Assembly (NCBI GenBank): GCA_964019165.1
Contig: OZ025283.1
Location: 14,389,896 to 14,453,895, forward strand
Direction of reading: 5' to 3'
Length of the DNA stretch: 64,000 nucleotides
Origin: Mastigias papua
Lineage: Eukaryota; Cnidaria; Scyphozoa; Rhizostomeae; Mastigiidae
The number at the start of each line of letters is the position of its first letter. Positions within the stretch are counted from its first letter, which is position 1. Position numbers and translations under genes: made by a program. The notes beneath the pieces were generated by a model, which saw only the letters and a program-made list of their open reading frames with translations, ran no database searches and had not been told where the DNA came from. This document shows, piece after piece, positions 1 to 27,861 of the stretch.

Positions 1-296
1 AGGGAAGAAAAAATATTTCGACTGGATCTTTTCAGAAGCATTGAAGGTGATGACAAGCAAACTACAAAGTAACATATATTTTAATTTGCAAACAATCAAA
101 GAAACAGCACGAATTATAAACTCAGCATACGGTAAAGACAATGGTGGACACTTGGGGGAGAAGTGCGAGAGGGTGGTCACTAAAACTTTTCCTCGGAGCT
201 TTGCCCTCAAGGCCCTTTGGTTTGGCTGTCCCTAAACTAACAGCCAAATGTCCACCACTGAGTACAGACTGCAAAGAAAAAAAACAGGATTTTCAC

Positions 297-18820
<18,524 letters not shown>

Positions 18821-19254
18821 TATGAAAGGCAAATCGTTCAAGTTATCGAAAGGTATTTTAGTTGATCGCAAACTTTACTGCAGACGTTTGCTCACGTTTT
18901 CTTCGTCTATATTCCCATTGCAATGGTATGACTTCGCCCTCCGGAAGTGATTCTTTGGGTGTTTTCTTCAATACTGTATTGTTCTGAGGAATCATTCATG
19001 TTATTCCATTGTTAATCAAATGCCCATATATAGACAGTAATATGAAATTGACCTCTAGTGAAATTTTTGTGGTACTATGATAGACTAAAATCTTATACTT
19101 GCATATAATAGGAGATAAAACTAAGTTGCTGATGAATAATCTTTAAGCAATGTAAGAGGTTGCGACCTGATTGAGTAAAAGCTCTATAATGTCTGATATG
19201 ACCATGCTTTAGAGGCCGTAAGACAAACAGTCATTTAATTTTAAAGTCCAAGGA

Positions 19255-19260
19255 CACAAT
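19255..19260. repeat. Target-site duplication, left copy (CACAAT)
   Basis: CACAAT directly precedes the left terminal repeat and recurs directly after the right one (41566-41571). A 6-bp duplication is the expected size for Polinton/Maverick integration. Confidence 0.9.
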
Positions 19261-20439
19261 ATATATAATGTAAACCAGGAAGATTGGGACAATATACTGG
19301 GACAATACTTGGGACAAAACATGGGTCCAAGCTAAAATGGGACAATACTTGGGACAAAACATGGGTCCAAGCTAAAATGGGACAATACTTGGGACAATAC
19401 ATGGGTCCAAGGTAAAATGGGAAGGTAAAATGGGACAAGGTAAAATGGGACAATGTATAGAGAATAATAGACTAGTATAAATTGAATGGTTTTAGAGAAT
19501 GTGGTAATTGAATGATTAGTGAGTAATGAATGTAAATGATAGAATGGTTTAAATGAAATTGATATTAGAATGGTGTTATAATAAATAAAATTTTATAATA
19601 ATATGAGAGAATGGAATATTATGATGTTATAAAATAATGGAATTTTATGATGTTATTAATGAATGAATTTTTATTATGATATAATTGAATGAAAATTTAT
19701 AATGATATGAGAGATTGGAATTTTATGATGATATGAGAGATTGAAATTTTATGATAATATGAGAGAATGAAATTTTATGTTGATATAAAAATAAATTTTT
19801 ATAATGATATGAGAGAATGGTATTTTATGTTGTTATAAAATAATGGAATTTTATGATGTAATAAATGAATGGAATTTTATGATGTTATAAAATGAATGGA
19901 ATTTTATTATGTTATAAATGAATGGAATTTTATGATGATATAAGAGAATGAAATTTTTATAATTATATAATTGAATGAATTAAAAAGGAGTGGGATAAAT
20001 AAACTAGAATTAAATATTGATAAAAATGTATTGGAAATTATTTAGAATAAATGGTTAAAATACAATGAAATATTAATATTAGAAATTTTTAAAAAAATCT
20101 CTCCTTGGTAGTATAACCTCTCCGTTATTTATGGAACATAATTTATGGATTATTACTAATAAACCATTTTATGGTAATATGAATTCTCATTATTTATTGG
20201 TAAATTATTTCATTTTTCAATAAACTAGCCATTTTCCATTGGGGGTTACTTCATGGCCTTACTAATTTGGTTTATTATTTCGCATCAATTTTAATTTGAA
20301 ACTCGTTTTACATATTATTTATGGTATTTTACCTTATTCTCAATGAATAGTTTTATCATTTTGGACCATTTTCGTGCATTTTTGTTTCGCTTGTGTATAT
20401 TCGCTAATTATGTGGGCTGGTGTATCACTTGGTGTATTT
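19261..20439 (+). repeat. Left terminal inverted repeat (1,179 bp)
   Basis: Starts ATATATAATGTAAACCAGGA and ends ...CACTTGGTGTATTT. The complement is found at 40387-41565 with the same length and no difference noticed on reading. It contains about 2.5 copies of a 40-bp GGGACAATACTTGGGACAAA unit near the outer end and a degenerate AATGGAATTTTATGATGTTA array in the middle. It has no gene; it may hold replication origin and promoter functions. Confidence 0.95.
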
Positions 20440-20483
20440 AAAAATAACTTAAAAAAATATTATATATATATAAATTATAATAG

Positions 20484-21464
20484 ATGTTTTCATTACAATG
20501 TCTTGCTTTGAGAAAAATAAAAAATTATGAATTAATACCAAAAAAATATCAATATAAAAAATGTTGTATTAAATTAAATGTATTAGATGCTATTAAAAAT
20601 GGTCATTTAGAATGTTTAAAATATTTTTATTACATAAACTATATGACTGAACCTTTTCATTTTGAATTTTGCACAACTGCGTGTGAATTTGGGGAATTAC
20701 AATGTTTAAAATATTTACATAAAATTGGTTTTGATTGGAATGAAGTGACTTGTATAAAAGCAGCAGAAAATGGTTATTATGAATGTTTAAAATACGCTCA
20801 TGAAAATAATTGTCCATGGAATGATAACATATGCTCAAATGCGGCTCTAAATGGTAAATTAGAATGTTTAAAATATGCTCTTGAAATGGGTTGTGATAAG
20901 AATATTTATATTTGTAAATATGCTGCTAAAAACGGTCATTTAGAATGTTTAAAATATGCCCATGAAAATGGTTGTTATTGGGATGAATATACTTGTGCTA
21001 ATGCAGCTGAAAATGGTGAATTAGAATGTTTAAAATATGCTCATGAAAATGGTTGTCCATGGGATATTGGTACATGTTTTTTAGCTGCTGAAAATGGTAA
21101 AATTGAATGTTTAAAATATGCTCATGAAAATGGTTGCCTATGGAATGAGAGCACTTGTGATAGAGCTGCCAAAAATGGACATTTAGAATGTTTAAAATAT
21201 GCTCATGAAAATGGTTGTGTATGGAGTAATTGGGTATGTTTAATTGCTGCCCAATATGGACATTTAGAATGTTTAAAATATGCTCATGAAAATGGTTGTC
21301 CATGGCATGATCATACATGCTTAAATGCTGCCAAATATGGTCATTTAGAATGTTTAAAATATGCCCATGAAAACGGTTGTCCATGGAATAATTATGTATG
21401 TTTATTTGCTGCTCAACATGGCAATTCAGAATGTTTAAAATATGCTCGTAAAAATGGGCTGTAA
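20484..21464 (+). CDS. Ankyrin-like repeat protein 1 (giant-virus-type 'ECLKYAHENG' repeats)
   Basis: 326 aa with about eleven 27-residue repeats of the form AAxNGHLECLKYAHENGCPWxxxTC after a divergent N-terminal cap of about 35 residues. This repeat type is well known in giant viruses (Mimiviridae and relatives) and some protists, and is an ankyrin variant thought to mediate protein binding. The start is the first ATG after a TATATATATAAATTATAATAG block 45 bp inside the left terminal repeat. The gene ends abruptly in mid-repeat (ARKNGL) and the next gene begins in mid-repeat. Target unknown. Confidence 0.85.
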   Translation: MFSLQCLALRKIKNYELIPKKYQYKKCCIKLNVLDAIKNGHLECLKYFYYINYMTEPFHFEFCTTACEFGELQCLKYLHKIGFDWNEVTCIKAAENGYYECLKYAHENNCPWNDNICSNAALNGKLECLKYALEMGCDKNIYICKYAAKNGHLECLKYAHENGCYWDEYTCANAAENGELECLKYAHENGCPWDIGTCFLAAENGKIECLKYAHENGCLWNESTCDRAAKNGHLECLKYAHENGCVWSNWVCLIAAQYGHLECLKYAHENGCPWHDHTCLNAAKYGHLECLKYAHENGCPWNNYVCLFAAQHGNSECLKYARKNGL

Positions 21465-21538
21465 AGATTGTGTATAATATATAAAAAACATATTAATTGC
21501 GTTATGTATAAAAAAATATAATATATAGTATAATATAT

Positions 21539-22306
21539 ATGATAGAAATTAGTACTTGTGAATTAGCAGCTAAAAACGGAGATTTAGAATGTTTAAAATC
21601 TGCTCATGAAAACGGTTGTCCATGGGATGAATACACATGCGCATATGCTGCACAAAATGGACATTTAGAATGTTTAAAATATGCTCATGAAAATGGATGT
21701 CCATGGGATGAGTTTGTTTGTCAACTAGCCGCTAAAAATGGCCATCTGAATTGTTTAAAATATGCTATTGAAAATGGTTGTACAAAAACTTATGATATTT
21801 GTATTTTAGCGGCTGAAAATGGCCATTTAGAATGTTTAAAATATGTTCATGATGTTGAATCGGTATTTTTAAATTCGGTAGTATGTAATTATGCTGCAAA
21901 AAACGGTCATTTAGAATGTTTGAAATTTCTGCATGAAATGGGATATGAATGGGATAATGAGGTATGTCTTGAGGCTACTGAAAATGGTCATTTAGAATGT
22001 TTAAAATACGCCATTGAAAACGGATGTGTATGGGATGAAACAGTTTGTGAATGTGCGGCTGAATACGGACAATTAGAATGTCTAAAATATGCACATGACA
22101 ACGGCGCTGGACTCGGGTATGAAATATATGAAGAAGCTTGTAAAAATGGTCATTTGCATATTATAAAATATGCCCATGAAAACAATTGTTTTGATGGGAG
22201 ATATAATATAAATGGTAAAATTAATGATATTACATATAAGAATATATTAAATCTTGCTAAAGCTAGCTGTCATTTGGAATGTGCTAAATATTTTTCTAAA
22301 ATTTAA
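21539..22306 (+). CDS. Ankyrin-like repeat protein 2
   Basis: 255 aa with about nine repeats of the same family; the last two or three are degenerate (LHIIKYAHENN, LECAKYFSKI) and look like a natural C-terminal cap. It has no N-terminal cap: the ATG falls right after a TATAATATAT block and the protein starts inside a repeat (MIEISTCELAAKNG). With the preceding gene it reads like two halves of one former array, separated by 74 bp of AT-rich DNA that now carries its own start block. Confidence 0.8.
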   Translation: MIEISTCELAAKNGDLECLKSAHENGCPWDEYTCAYAAQNGHLECLKYAHENGCPWDEFVCQLAAKNGHLNCLKYAIENGCTKTYDICILAAENGHLECLKYVHDVESVFLNSVVCNYAAKNGHLECLKFLHEMGYEWDNEVCLEATENGHLECLKYAIENGCVWDETVCECAAEYGQLECLKYAHDNGAGLGYEIYEEACKNGHLHIIKYAHENNCFDGRYNINGKINDITYKNILNLAKASCHLECAKYFSKI

Positions 22307-22375
22307 TATAAAAAATCAATATATAAGTGCGTTTAAATTGCTAAAATAAATATGACTATAAATATTATATAAGAA

Positions 22376-23542
22376 ATGGGAATTAATTGTTACAATTGTG
22401 AAAAATCACTTAGAATATTCGGTTTTAAGAGATCTTTTGAAAAAATGATTGAAGAACAATCTAAATATAATTGTAATCCTTGTCTAAGTGCTGCTGAGCA
22501 TGGGCATATTGAATGTTTAAAAAAACATCATAAAAATATGGATTCATCAATTATTGGTGTGTGTGATGTTGCTGCTGAAAATGGTAATATAGAATGTTTA
22601 GAATATGCTCATAAAAACGGTGATATTTGGAGTGATAAAGCATGTATTCTTGCATGCGAAAGTAATTCAATATCATGTTTAAAATATTTACATGAAAATG
22701 GTTGTCCATGGGACCGAAAAGTGTGTGAAACAGCAGCTGAATATGATCATTTGGAATGCTTAAAATATGCACATGAAAATGGGTGTCCATGGGATGAAAT
22801 GACTTTATATAAGGCAATTGAAAATAATAATTTAGAATGTTTAAAGTATGCTCATTTGTATGGGTGCCCTGATGAAATAGAAATGATTGATACTGCATGT
22901 AGATCTAACAATGTTGAAATATTAGAATATGTTCATAAATTTATGAAATTGCCATTTAGCACTCTTTCTTCAGTTTTTTCAGTTTTAAAAAATGGTCATA
23001 TTGAATGTTTAAAATACCTTTATGAAAATGGTGCTAAATTAACGACAAATACTATGCAATTCGCATTAGAAGATAATAATAAAGAATGCATTAAGTATTT
23101 AATTGATATTCATTGTCCAATGGACCAGTATGTGAATATTATGGCTGTTAGATTTTGTGATTTAGAGATAGTGAAATATTTATATGAAAAACATATAATT
23201 AAATTAAATAAAGATTATTTATTAAAACACGTATTATTAAATAAATTTCAAGTTCTAAAATATGTATTAGAAAAAGGATGTCCTTATAGTTCTGATATTA
23301 TCGATGATATAATTAATTTAGATAAGGCTGGTTATTTAAAATATTTTCAAAAAGAATATAAAATGAGTATAGATAAAAGTAATTTCATTTATATGATAAA
23401 ACAAGATGCTATTGCTTGTTTAAAATATGTATATAAAAACACAAATTTATTCGATGTTTATTTTTGTAATAATATGTATATGAAATCACGTAAAAAATGT
23501 AGAAAATTTTTAAAACAAATTATGTGTAAAAATAAAATATAA
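22376..23542 (+). CDS. Zinc-ribbon plus degenerate ankyrin-like repeat protein 3
   Basis: 388 aa. The N-terminus has two Cys pairs (CYNC at residues 5-8 and CNPC at about 35-38), likely a zinc knuckle, followed by about twelve degenerating CLKY-type repeats; the last third is too diverged to place every repeat. The first ATG (MGINCYNC) follows ATTATATAAGAA. Same strand and spacing as the neighbouring arrays, so probably a paralogue with a separate binding target. Function unknown. Confidence 0.75.
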   Translation: MGINCYNCEKSLRIFGFKRSFEKMIEEQSKYNCNPCLSAAEHGHIECLKKHHKNMDSSIIGVCDVAAENGNIECLEYAHKNGDIWSDKACILACESNSISCLKYLHENGCPWDRKVCETAAEYDHLECLKYAHENGCPWDEMTLYKAIENNNLECLKYAHLYGCPDEIEMIDTACRSNNVEILEYVHKFMKLPFSTLSSVFSVLKNGHIECLKYLYENGAKLTTNTMQFALEDNNKECIKYLIDIHCPMDQYVNIMAVRFCDLEIVKYLYEKHIIKLNKDYLLKHVLLNKFQVLKYVLEKGCPYSSDIIDDIINLDKAGYLKYFQKEYKMSIDKSNFIYMIKQDAIACLKYVYKNTNLFDVYFCNNMYMKSRKKCRKFLKQIMCKNKI

Positions 23543-23554
23543 TATATATTATAT

Positions 23555-24115
23555 ATGTGTAATCGTGATATTCATATTCAATTTCTTAAAATGAACCAAT
23601 CTTACTGCCTATATTGTGATAAATATCTTAAGATATTAAAATATCAAGTAATAAAACAACGCGATGAATGTGAGAACTGTAATTGTATTGATTATTATGT
23701 TCATGAGAATGGGAAATATTGTAAAAACTGCTCATGTTTAATAAATTATTTCAACGCTGATTTACAACAATATGATTGTTATAATAAAAAGAAACAGTCT
23801 ATATATCACAGAAAATATTATATATTAAACACCTTGAATGAAATTAACAAAAAATATAATATACTTATGAGTGAATATCAAAAATATATTATCTTAGAAT
23901 ATTGTAATAAAATTATCGAATGGCAAAAAGATAATAATATGATTATAAAGATCAATTTAAAATATGTCATAAAACAAATTTACATAGAATTCTTAAAACA
24001 TGGAGAATGTCGTAATATTAAAATAAAAAATAATGCGAGAAAAACATACGAATTTTTAATAATATGGAAAAAGATTAAAAAAATATTCAAATTTGATATT
24101 CACGATAATATCTAA
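23555..24115 (+). CDS. Zinc-binding protein, possible VLTF3-like transcription factor
   Basis: 186 aa. The first 75 residues hold four Cys pairs (YCLYC, CENCNC, YCKNCSC and a later C), likely binding two zinc ions. The rest is helical with a conserved-looking SIYHRKYY motif near residue 90 and a Lys/Ile-rich helix bundle. Architecture (zinc ribbons, then Tyr-Arg motif, then helices) recalls the poxvirus late transcription factor VLTF3-like proteins of giant viruses, but I cannot confirm this by eye. It starts 12 bp after the upstream stop, at the end of an ATAATATATATTATAT block. Its 3' end overlaps the convergent neighbour by 29 bp. Confidence 0.6.
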   Translation: MCNRDIHIQFLKMNQSYCLYCDKYLKILKYQVIKQRDECENCNCIDYYVHENGKYCKNCSCLINYFNADLQQYDCYNKKKQSIYHRKYYILNTLNEINKKYNILMSEYQKYIILEYCNKIIEWQKDNNMIIKINLKYVIKQIYIEFLKHGECRNIKIKNNARKTYEFLIIWKKIKKIFKFDIHDNI

Positions 24116-24527
24116 TATTATAATAAATAGAATACATCAATCCTGTAATATGTCCGAATAATGAACACGATTTCATCCAATTAGGGGCCTTAAACATATA
24201 AACATAACCACGGCCTTGATTATATTTCGTGTAAATACGACCATAGGTGTCATGTAAAATAGAATGCATATGGCAAATTCGATTAGGACATATTTTCTCA
24301 CATATAGATGTTAGACAGGAGTGACCAGGACCAATAAGCCCAAGGTCATAATCGTTTTCAATTAAGATTTGGTCAATGGTTATATTTTTAATGTCTAAAT
24401 AAACAGCTAATAAATATTTATAAGCTATCGCGGCTTTTAAGACATTTTTATCAACATCCTCATATTGTTTTTCAAAGAGATAAAAATTCTCATTCATAAA
24501 TTTTATAACTTTTTCCGGTGAATCCAT
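24087..24527 (-). CDS. Unknown Cys/His-rich element protein
   Basis: 146 aa from ATG at 24527 (MDSPEKVIKF), chosen because it follows TATAATATATATTATA; the frame is open further upstream. The first half is helical. The second half has a compact cluster GPGHSCLTSICEKICP...CHMHSILHDTYGR, suggestive of a metal site or a disulphide-rich fold. The HD pair resembles a phospholipase A2 active site, but no calcium loop is visible, so I do not call it PLA2. It is the last gene of the minus-strand cluster, tail to tail with the zinc protein. Not recognised. Confidence 0.7.
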   Translation of the reverse strand: MDSPEKVIKFMNENFYLFEKQYEDVDKNVLKAAIAYKYLLAVYLDIKNITIDQILIENDYDLGLIGPGHSCLTSICEKICPNRICHMHSILHDTYGRIYTKYNQGRGYVYMFKAPNWMKSCSLFGHITGLMYSIYYNIRYYREYQI

Positions 24528-24549
24528 TATAATATATATTATAATTTTA

Positions 24550-26760
24550 TTATATATTATGGATATACTTATAATATTCATGTAAATTTATTGCCTCTTC
24601 TTGAGTTATATTCTGTATCATTGAGTAGTCATAAAATTTTCCGTTATATGATTGTGAATTATCGCTATTATTACCAAGGTAAAAATCATGGTATTTATGT
24701 GTTAACAAGTTATCCTTGCCTTGTTCATATGAAATCAATACAATATTAGAATTGTTATATACAATATTACTATTAAAAATAATTAATATTTTATTAAAAC
24801 CATAATAAAACGTTATAACATTTTTTTTATTCAACATCGTCGTTGTTGGTACAATAATTTCATACGGATCAAATGAATCTACAAAACTGATCATAAAACC
24901 GAACTTAAATATTATACCTGCGTTATTATATAATAACTTTATATAATTGTCGGTTTCACACATCATTAACGTACTGTTTAAATCTACATTCTTCTTTTCA
25001 GGTTCTATCACGAAATTGAATGCGAAGGATGTTAAATTCGCTGGTTTATTGAATATGTCTGTATATTTTATTTTTTGTGTAGTATTATTAAAAAAAATAT
25101 AATTATCGTTTATAACCTCAGGGAAAATTTCAAATGAGTAATGTTTATAATGATAGGTCGGATTATTTTGAGTAATAAAATAATAATAATCAGAGAATAG
25201 ATGTTTTTCATTTTGAAATTTATTGATTATAACATAATTAGTTCCAATCGTTTTATCTACATGACTTTCGTTATTTAAATTCCAATAACATAAACCACCT
25301 CTGTTTAAAATAACAGGACCTTGAAATTTTAACATATCTTTAAAGTAAGATTCGTTAATTACTTTATTTTTGATATAATCCGTGTTGATGACTGTTTGCA
25401 CATAGCCGTCTTTAACCATCAAACTGCCTGTTGTAAAGTCACTGTCTATCGTAACGCGATCTAATTCGAGCTCGTAATAATTATTAGCCCTTCTTTTGAT
25501 TGGTGAATTGCTAGACAAATGGAATAAATTTGATGACATGAGAGGCTCATCTACAATCATTTGATTTCCTATGATTTTCAAACCTGATAACGGACCAACG
25601 TTAATTAATGACGTTAAAACAGACGTGTCAATTAACAGCGACCTGTCGTTATTTAATTTTATACCTTGGCCAGGAATAACAACATCTGTTGTTAGTTTAT
25701 TAATATCGATATCTAATTTATTATCACTACTTAGTTTAAAATATGGTGTATAACCTAATGTTAATTTATTATCATTATTAAATAATAATGGCTCTGATAT
25801 ATTTAAGGATATTTTAAAATTATCCCAATTTAATCCCTTTTCATTTAAATGGGCAAAAAAATGACCACTAGAGTCTCGATTGAAAAACCTTCCTAATCGA
25901 ATATCGAGCTTATTTGAACTATTGAAATATACTGATCCACTTTGGTCGTCTGTTATATTAGTTGTAACTTTATTATCAATTCCCATAACGATTTTACTTC
26001 CTATCTGGTCATTGATGTAATTATTGATGTTTAATTTTAACTTTTGACTCGTCGTGTCGAGATATATATCGCCATTCTGCGAATATTGAGGAACAAGATA
26101 TTTGTCGATACTTGAAATTATTTTACTTTCATTTGTATCAAATTTTATTGTATCATTATCGATATTTAATTCAACGCCATTTTGAGTACGTTTGAGATGC
26201 TTATCATATATCTTTAACCATAATTTACCTGTTGAATCTTTTATAAAATCATTTTTATTATAATATAATCGTAAACGATTTTTATCGTCTAGTTTTATAC
26301 AGTTAAAAGAATCTATAAGACTGGTATTGTCAAAACATAATTCTCCATTTATGAACATGAGATTACACTTCGATAACGCGATTGTAACACGATTTTGATC
26401 ATCTCTCGTTAATCCTGCTCCTAAGTTACAATAAAGACTATTGTTCAATGTCATAAAATCTGACGACAGATTCAATATCAATTTATCATCTGAATTAACG
26501 CTTATAATAGTCGAAGGCACACCTGATGAATCTATTGGTATAATTGATTTTGGATTAATTACAATTTTGTCTTTATCGATATCTAACATATCGTTTGTAA
26601 TCGTGAATTTATCACTATATTGTGATTTATGAAGAATAAATTTAAGATTTTTATTGATATTTATCATATTATCATTAGACAAATGAAAGTCATTCATGTT
26701 AAATTTAATTTTATTTTCATAATCTCCGTTATCACTTATTACTCCATCATATTTTCCCAT
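24550..26760 (-). CDS. Adenovirus-fibre-like spike protein with LamG-type C-terminal domain
   Basis: 736 aa from ATG at 26760 (MGKYDGVISDNG), placed directly after a TATAACATATATTATA block; the upstream in-frame ATG lies inside that block's 5' flank. Residues about 30-430 are many short degenerate units alternating hydrophobics with turns (LxLNI, NNDNKLTLG, SSDNKLDIDI, GQGIKLNNDRSLLI), the pattern of the trimeric beta-spiral shaft of adenovirus fibres. The C-terminal 200 or so residues resemble a concanavalin/LamG jelly roll (SFAFNFVIEP, then YNGKFYDYSMI). Likely the receptor-binding spike fitted to the penton. Fold assignment is by pattern and context only. Confidence 0.75.
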   Translation of the reverse strand: MGKYDGVISDNGDYENKIKFNMNDFHLSNDNMININKNLKFILHKSQYSDKFTITNDMLDIDKDKIVINPKSIIPIDSSGVPSTIISVNSDDKLILNLSSDFMTLNNSLYCNLGAGLTRDDQNRVTIALSKCNLMFINGELCFDNTSLIDSFNCIKLDDKNRLRLYYNKNDFIKDSTGKLWLKIYDKHLKRTQNGVELNIDNDTIKFDTNESKIISSIDKYLVPQYSQNGDIYLDTTSQKLKLNINNYINDQIGSKIVMGIDNKVTTNITDDQSGSVYFNSSNKLDIRLGRFFNRDSSGHFFAHLNEKGLNWDNFKISLNISEPLLFNNDNKLTLGYTPYFKLSSDNKLDIDINKLTTDVVIPGQGIKLNNDRSLLIDTSVLTSLINVGPLSGLKIIGNQMIVDEPLMSSNLFHLSSNSPIKRRANNYYELELDRVTIDSDFTTGSLMVKDGYVQTVINTDYIKNKVINESYFKDMLKFQGPVILNRGGLCYWNLNNESHVDKTIGTNYVIINKFQNEKHLFSDYYYFITQNNPTYHYKHYSFEIFPEVINDNYIFFNNTTQKIKYTDIFNKPANLTSFAFNFVIEPEKKNVDLNSTLMMCETDNYIKLLYNNAGIIFKFGFMISFVDSFDPYEIIVPTTTMLNKKNVITFYYGFNKILIIFNSNIVYNNSNIVLISYEQGKDNLLTHKYHDFYLGNNSDNSQSYNGKFYDYSMIQNITQEEAINLHEYYKYIHNI

Positions 26761-26771
26761 TATAATATATG

Positions 26772-26864
26772 TTATAATAATTGAAATAATATTAACCATA
26801 TTAATGGTAAGGGTATTGTAAAAATCAAACGGCGAATAAAATATATTAATGTATGACGATTCAT
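26772..26864 (-). CDS. Possible 30-aa hydrophobic mini-protein
   Basis: ATG at 26864 to TAA at 26772 encodes 30 residues: a short basic head (MNRHTLIYFIRR) and a hydrophobic tail of about 18 residues rich in Leu/Ile, long enough to span a membrane. It sits in the otherwise unexplained 116-bp gap between the two spike genes. It is preceded by TCTAATATAATATATAA, the same start block used by full-size genes. Small membrane peptides occur in many viruses. The sequence is short, so chance is possible. Confidence 0.4.
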   Translation of the reverse strand: MNRHTLIYFIRRLIFTIPLPLIWLILFQLL

Positions 26865-26881
26865 TTATATATTATATTAGA
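26865..26881 (-). promoter_or_regulatory. TCTA + AT start block (example upstream of the mini-ORF)
   Basis: TCTAATATAATATATAA lies directly before the 30-aa ORF. Comparable blocks precede the penton (31684-31698), coiled-coil (32944-32966), pVI-like (29172-29191) and ATPase (39416-39438) genes; AT-only blocks without TCTA precede MCP, PolB, fibre and the arrays. A TCTA core in AT-rich flanks is the late promoter described for CroV and its virophage Mavirus. Confidence 0.45.
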
Positions 26882-27851
26882 ATGTTATTGGTACATGATC
26901 TATATTAAACCATTTTGCACAAAGAACATGATGATGGAGTAATATATCACGAATTGCCATTTTTTTGCCTTTATATAATAGAAATGTAGCGATAGATCCG
27001 TAAAACGGGGCGATTGATCCTGGATTAAGATCGCCGATGCATAATTTCGTACTTCCAACTGATGTTCTCGATGTAAAATATGTTATTAATTGTCCATTAA
27101 TATACACATACGAAGTGTCTGTTGGTAAATTCCAGTGAATAGATAGACAAATCCATTTATTAAGCTCAGAAGCATTTGCTTTATTTTTATATTTGGCTTT
27201 CGTTGTACCATTATTACCAATTAATATATAATCACCAGTAGTGCCTGAGATAAGTAAATTTTGATTATAGTACGAGATGAACTTATCAAAGTTTGAGTCA
27301 TCATGGCCACAGACCCCGAGCTGCGTCCAATAGGTGCCTGAAAAATTTGAAATTTTGTAAATTATGAATATATTTACAATATCATCTACCCCTGAAGCAG
27401 GGTTTAAATCAATATCAGATAACATTAATTCACTACCGGTAAACTTAATATAATATCGATTATTTACACGTTCATTTTTATCGCATAAAACAGGTTGTTT
27501 AAGCATATCAGATTGAATGGCGTCATCTTGTGAGAGTGATTGATCTTTTAACCTGCTTATTTTACGTGTCGTTGGATCGTAAGTTAACTCATCTGTTCCA
27601 CCTCTCGGAAAATTGTAGAAAGCATTTGCTTGCTGATATTGCTCCCACAATAATGTTTGACATAACTGTGTATAGCTGTAGTTTAACAAACAGTTCATAT
27701 TAATAGCAAAGTTTAAATTACTTGTTGAATCTGTCATACAAATCGTTTTTAAATTATCAATTCTTCTATTATGCATATCAATATCTTCACGTTTTTTTAT
27801 ATATTGATCGTTTGAATTTTCAATTTTATGAGACCCGTCATGAACACCCAT
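26877..27851 (-). CDS. LamG/concanavalin-like spike protein
   Basis: 324 aa from ATG at 27851 (MGVHDGSHKIEN), preceded by AATATTATATAC. After an N-terminal tail and a helical stalk, the C-terminal 200 residues look like a LamG-type jelly roll: VNIFIIYKISNFSG, then ELNKWICLSIHW, YVYINGQLI and FYGSIATFLLY, in the usual order for this fold. The first residues (MG-x-H-DG) match those of the fibre gene (MG-x-Y-DG), suggesting a shared capsid-anchoring peptide. Probably a second surface protein with glycan or receptor binding. Confidence 0.75.
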   Translation of the reverse strand: MGVHDGSHKIENSNDQYIKKREDIDMHNRRIDNLKTICMTDSTSNLNFAINMNCLLNYSYTQLCQTLLWEQYQQANAFYNFPRGGTDELTYDPTTRKISRLKDQSLSQDDAIQSDMLKQPVLCDKNERVNNRYYIKFTGSELMLSDIDLNPASGVDDIVNIFIIYKISNFSGTYWTQLGVCGHDDSNFDKFISYYNQNLLISGTTGDYILIGNNGTTKAKYKNKANASELNKWICLSIHWNLPTDTSYVYINGQLITYFTSRTSVGSTKLCIGDLNPGSIAPFYGSIATFLLYKGKKMAIRDILLHHHVLCAKWFNIDHVPITF

Positions 27852-27861
27852 GTATATAATA

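Noticed and set aside
232..296. C-terminal extension of the 270-codon exon to the stop at 232
   Set aside because: A strong in-phase donor (TCAG|GTGAAA) at 297 precedes it and fits the phase of all neighbouring exons; read-through cannot be fully excluded.
19241..19453. Open frame starting MSHFTLSHFTF, repeated at 41373-41690
   Set aside because: It is generated by the 40-bp direct repeats in the terminal repeats and runs across the element border into host DNA in one copy.
20593..21384. Antisense frames rich in HEHILNIL
   Set aside because: They are reverse-strand shadows of the ankyrin-like repeats; the same occurs at 22551-22898 and 39513-40184.
24087..24527. Secreted-type phospholipase A2
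   Set aside because: It has an HD pair but no calcium-binding loop or usual cysteine pairing; the convincing PLA2 motif is in the integrase fusion instead.
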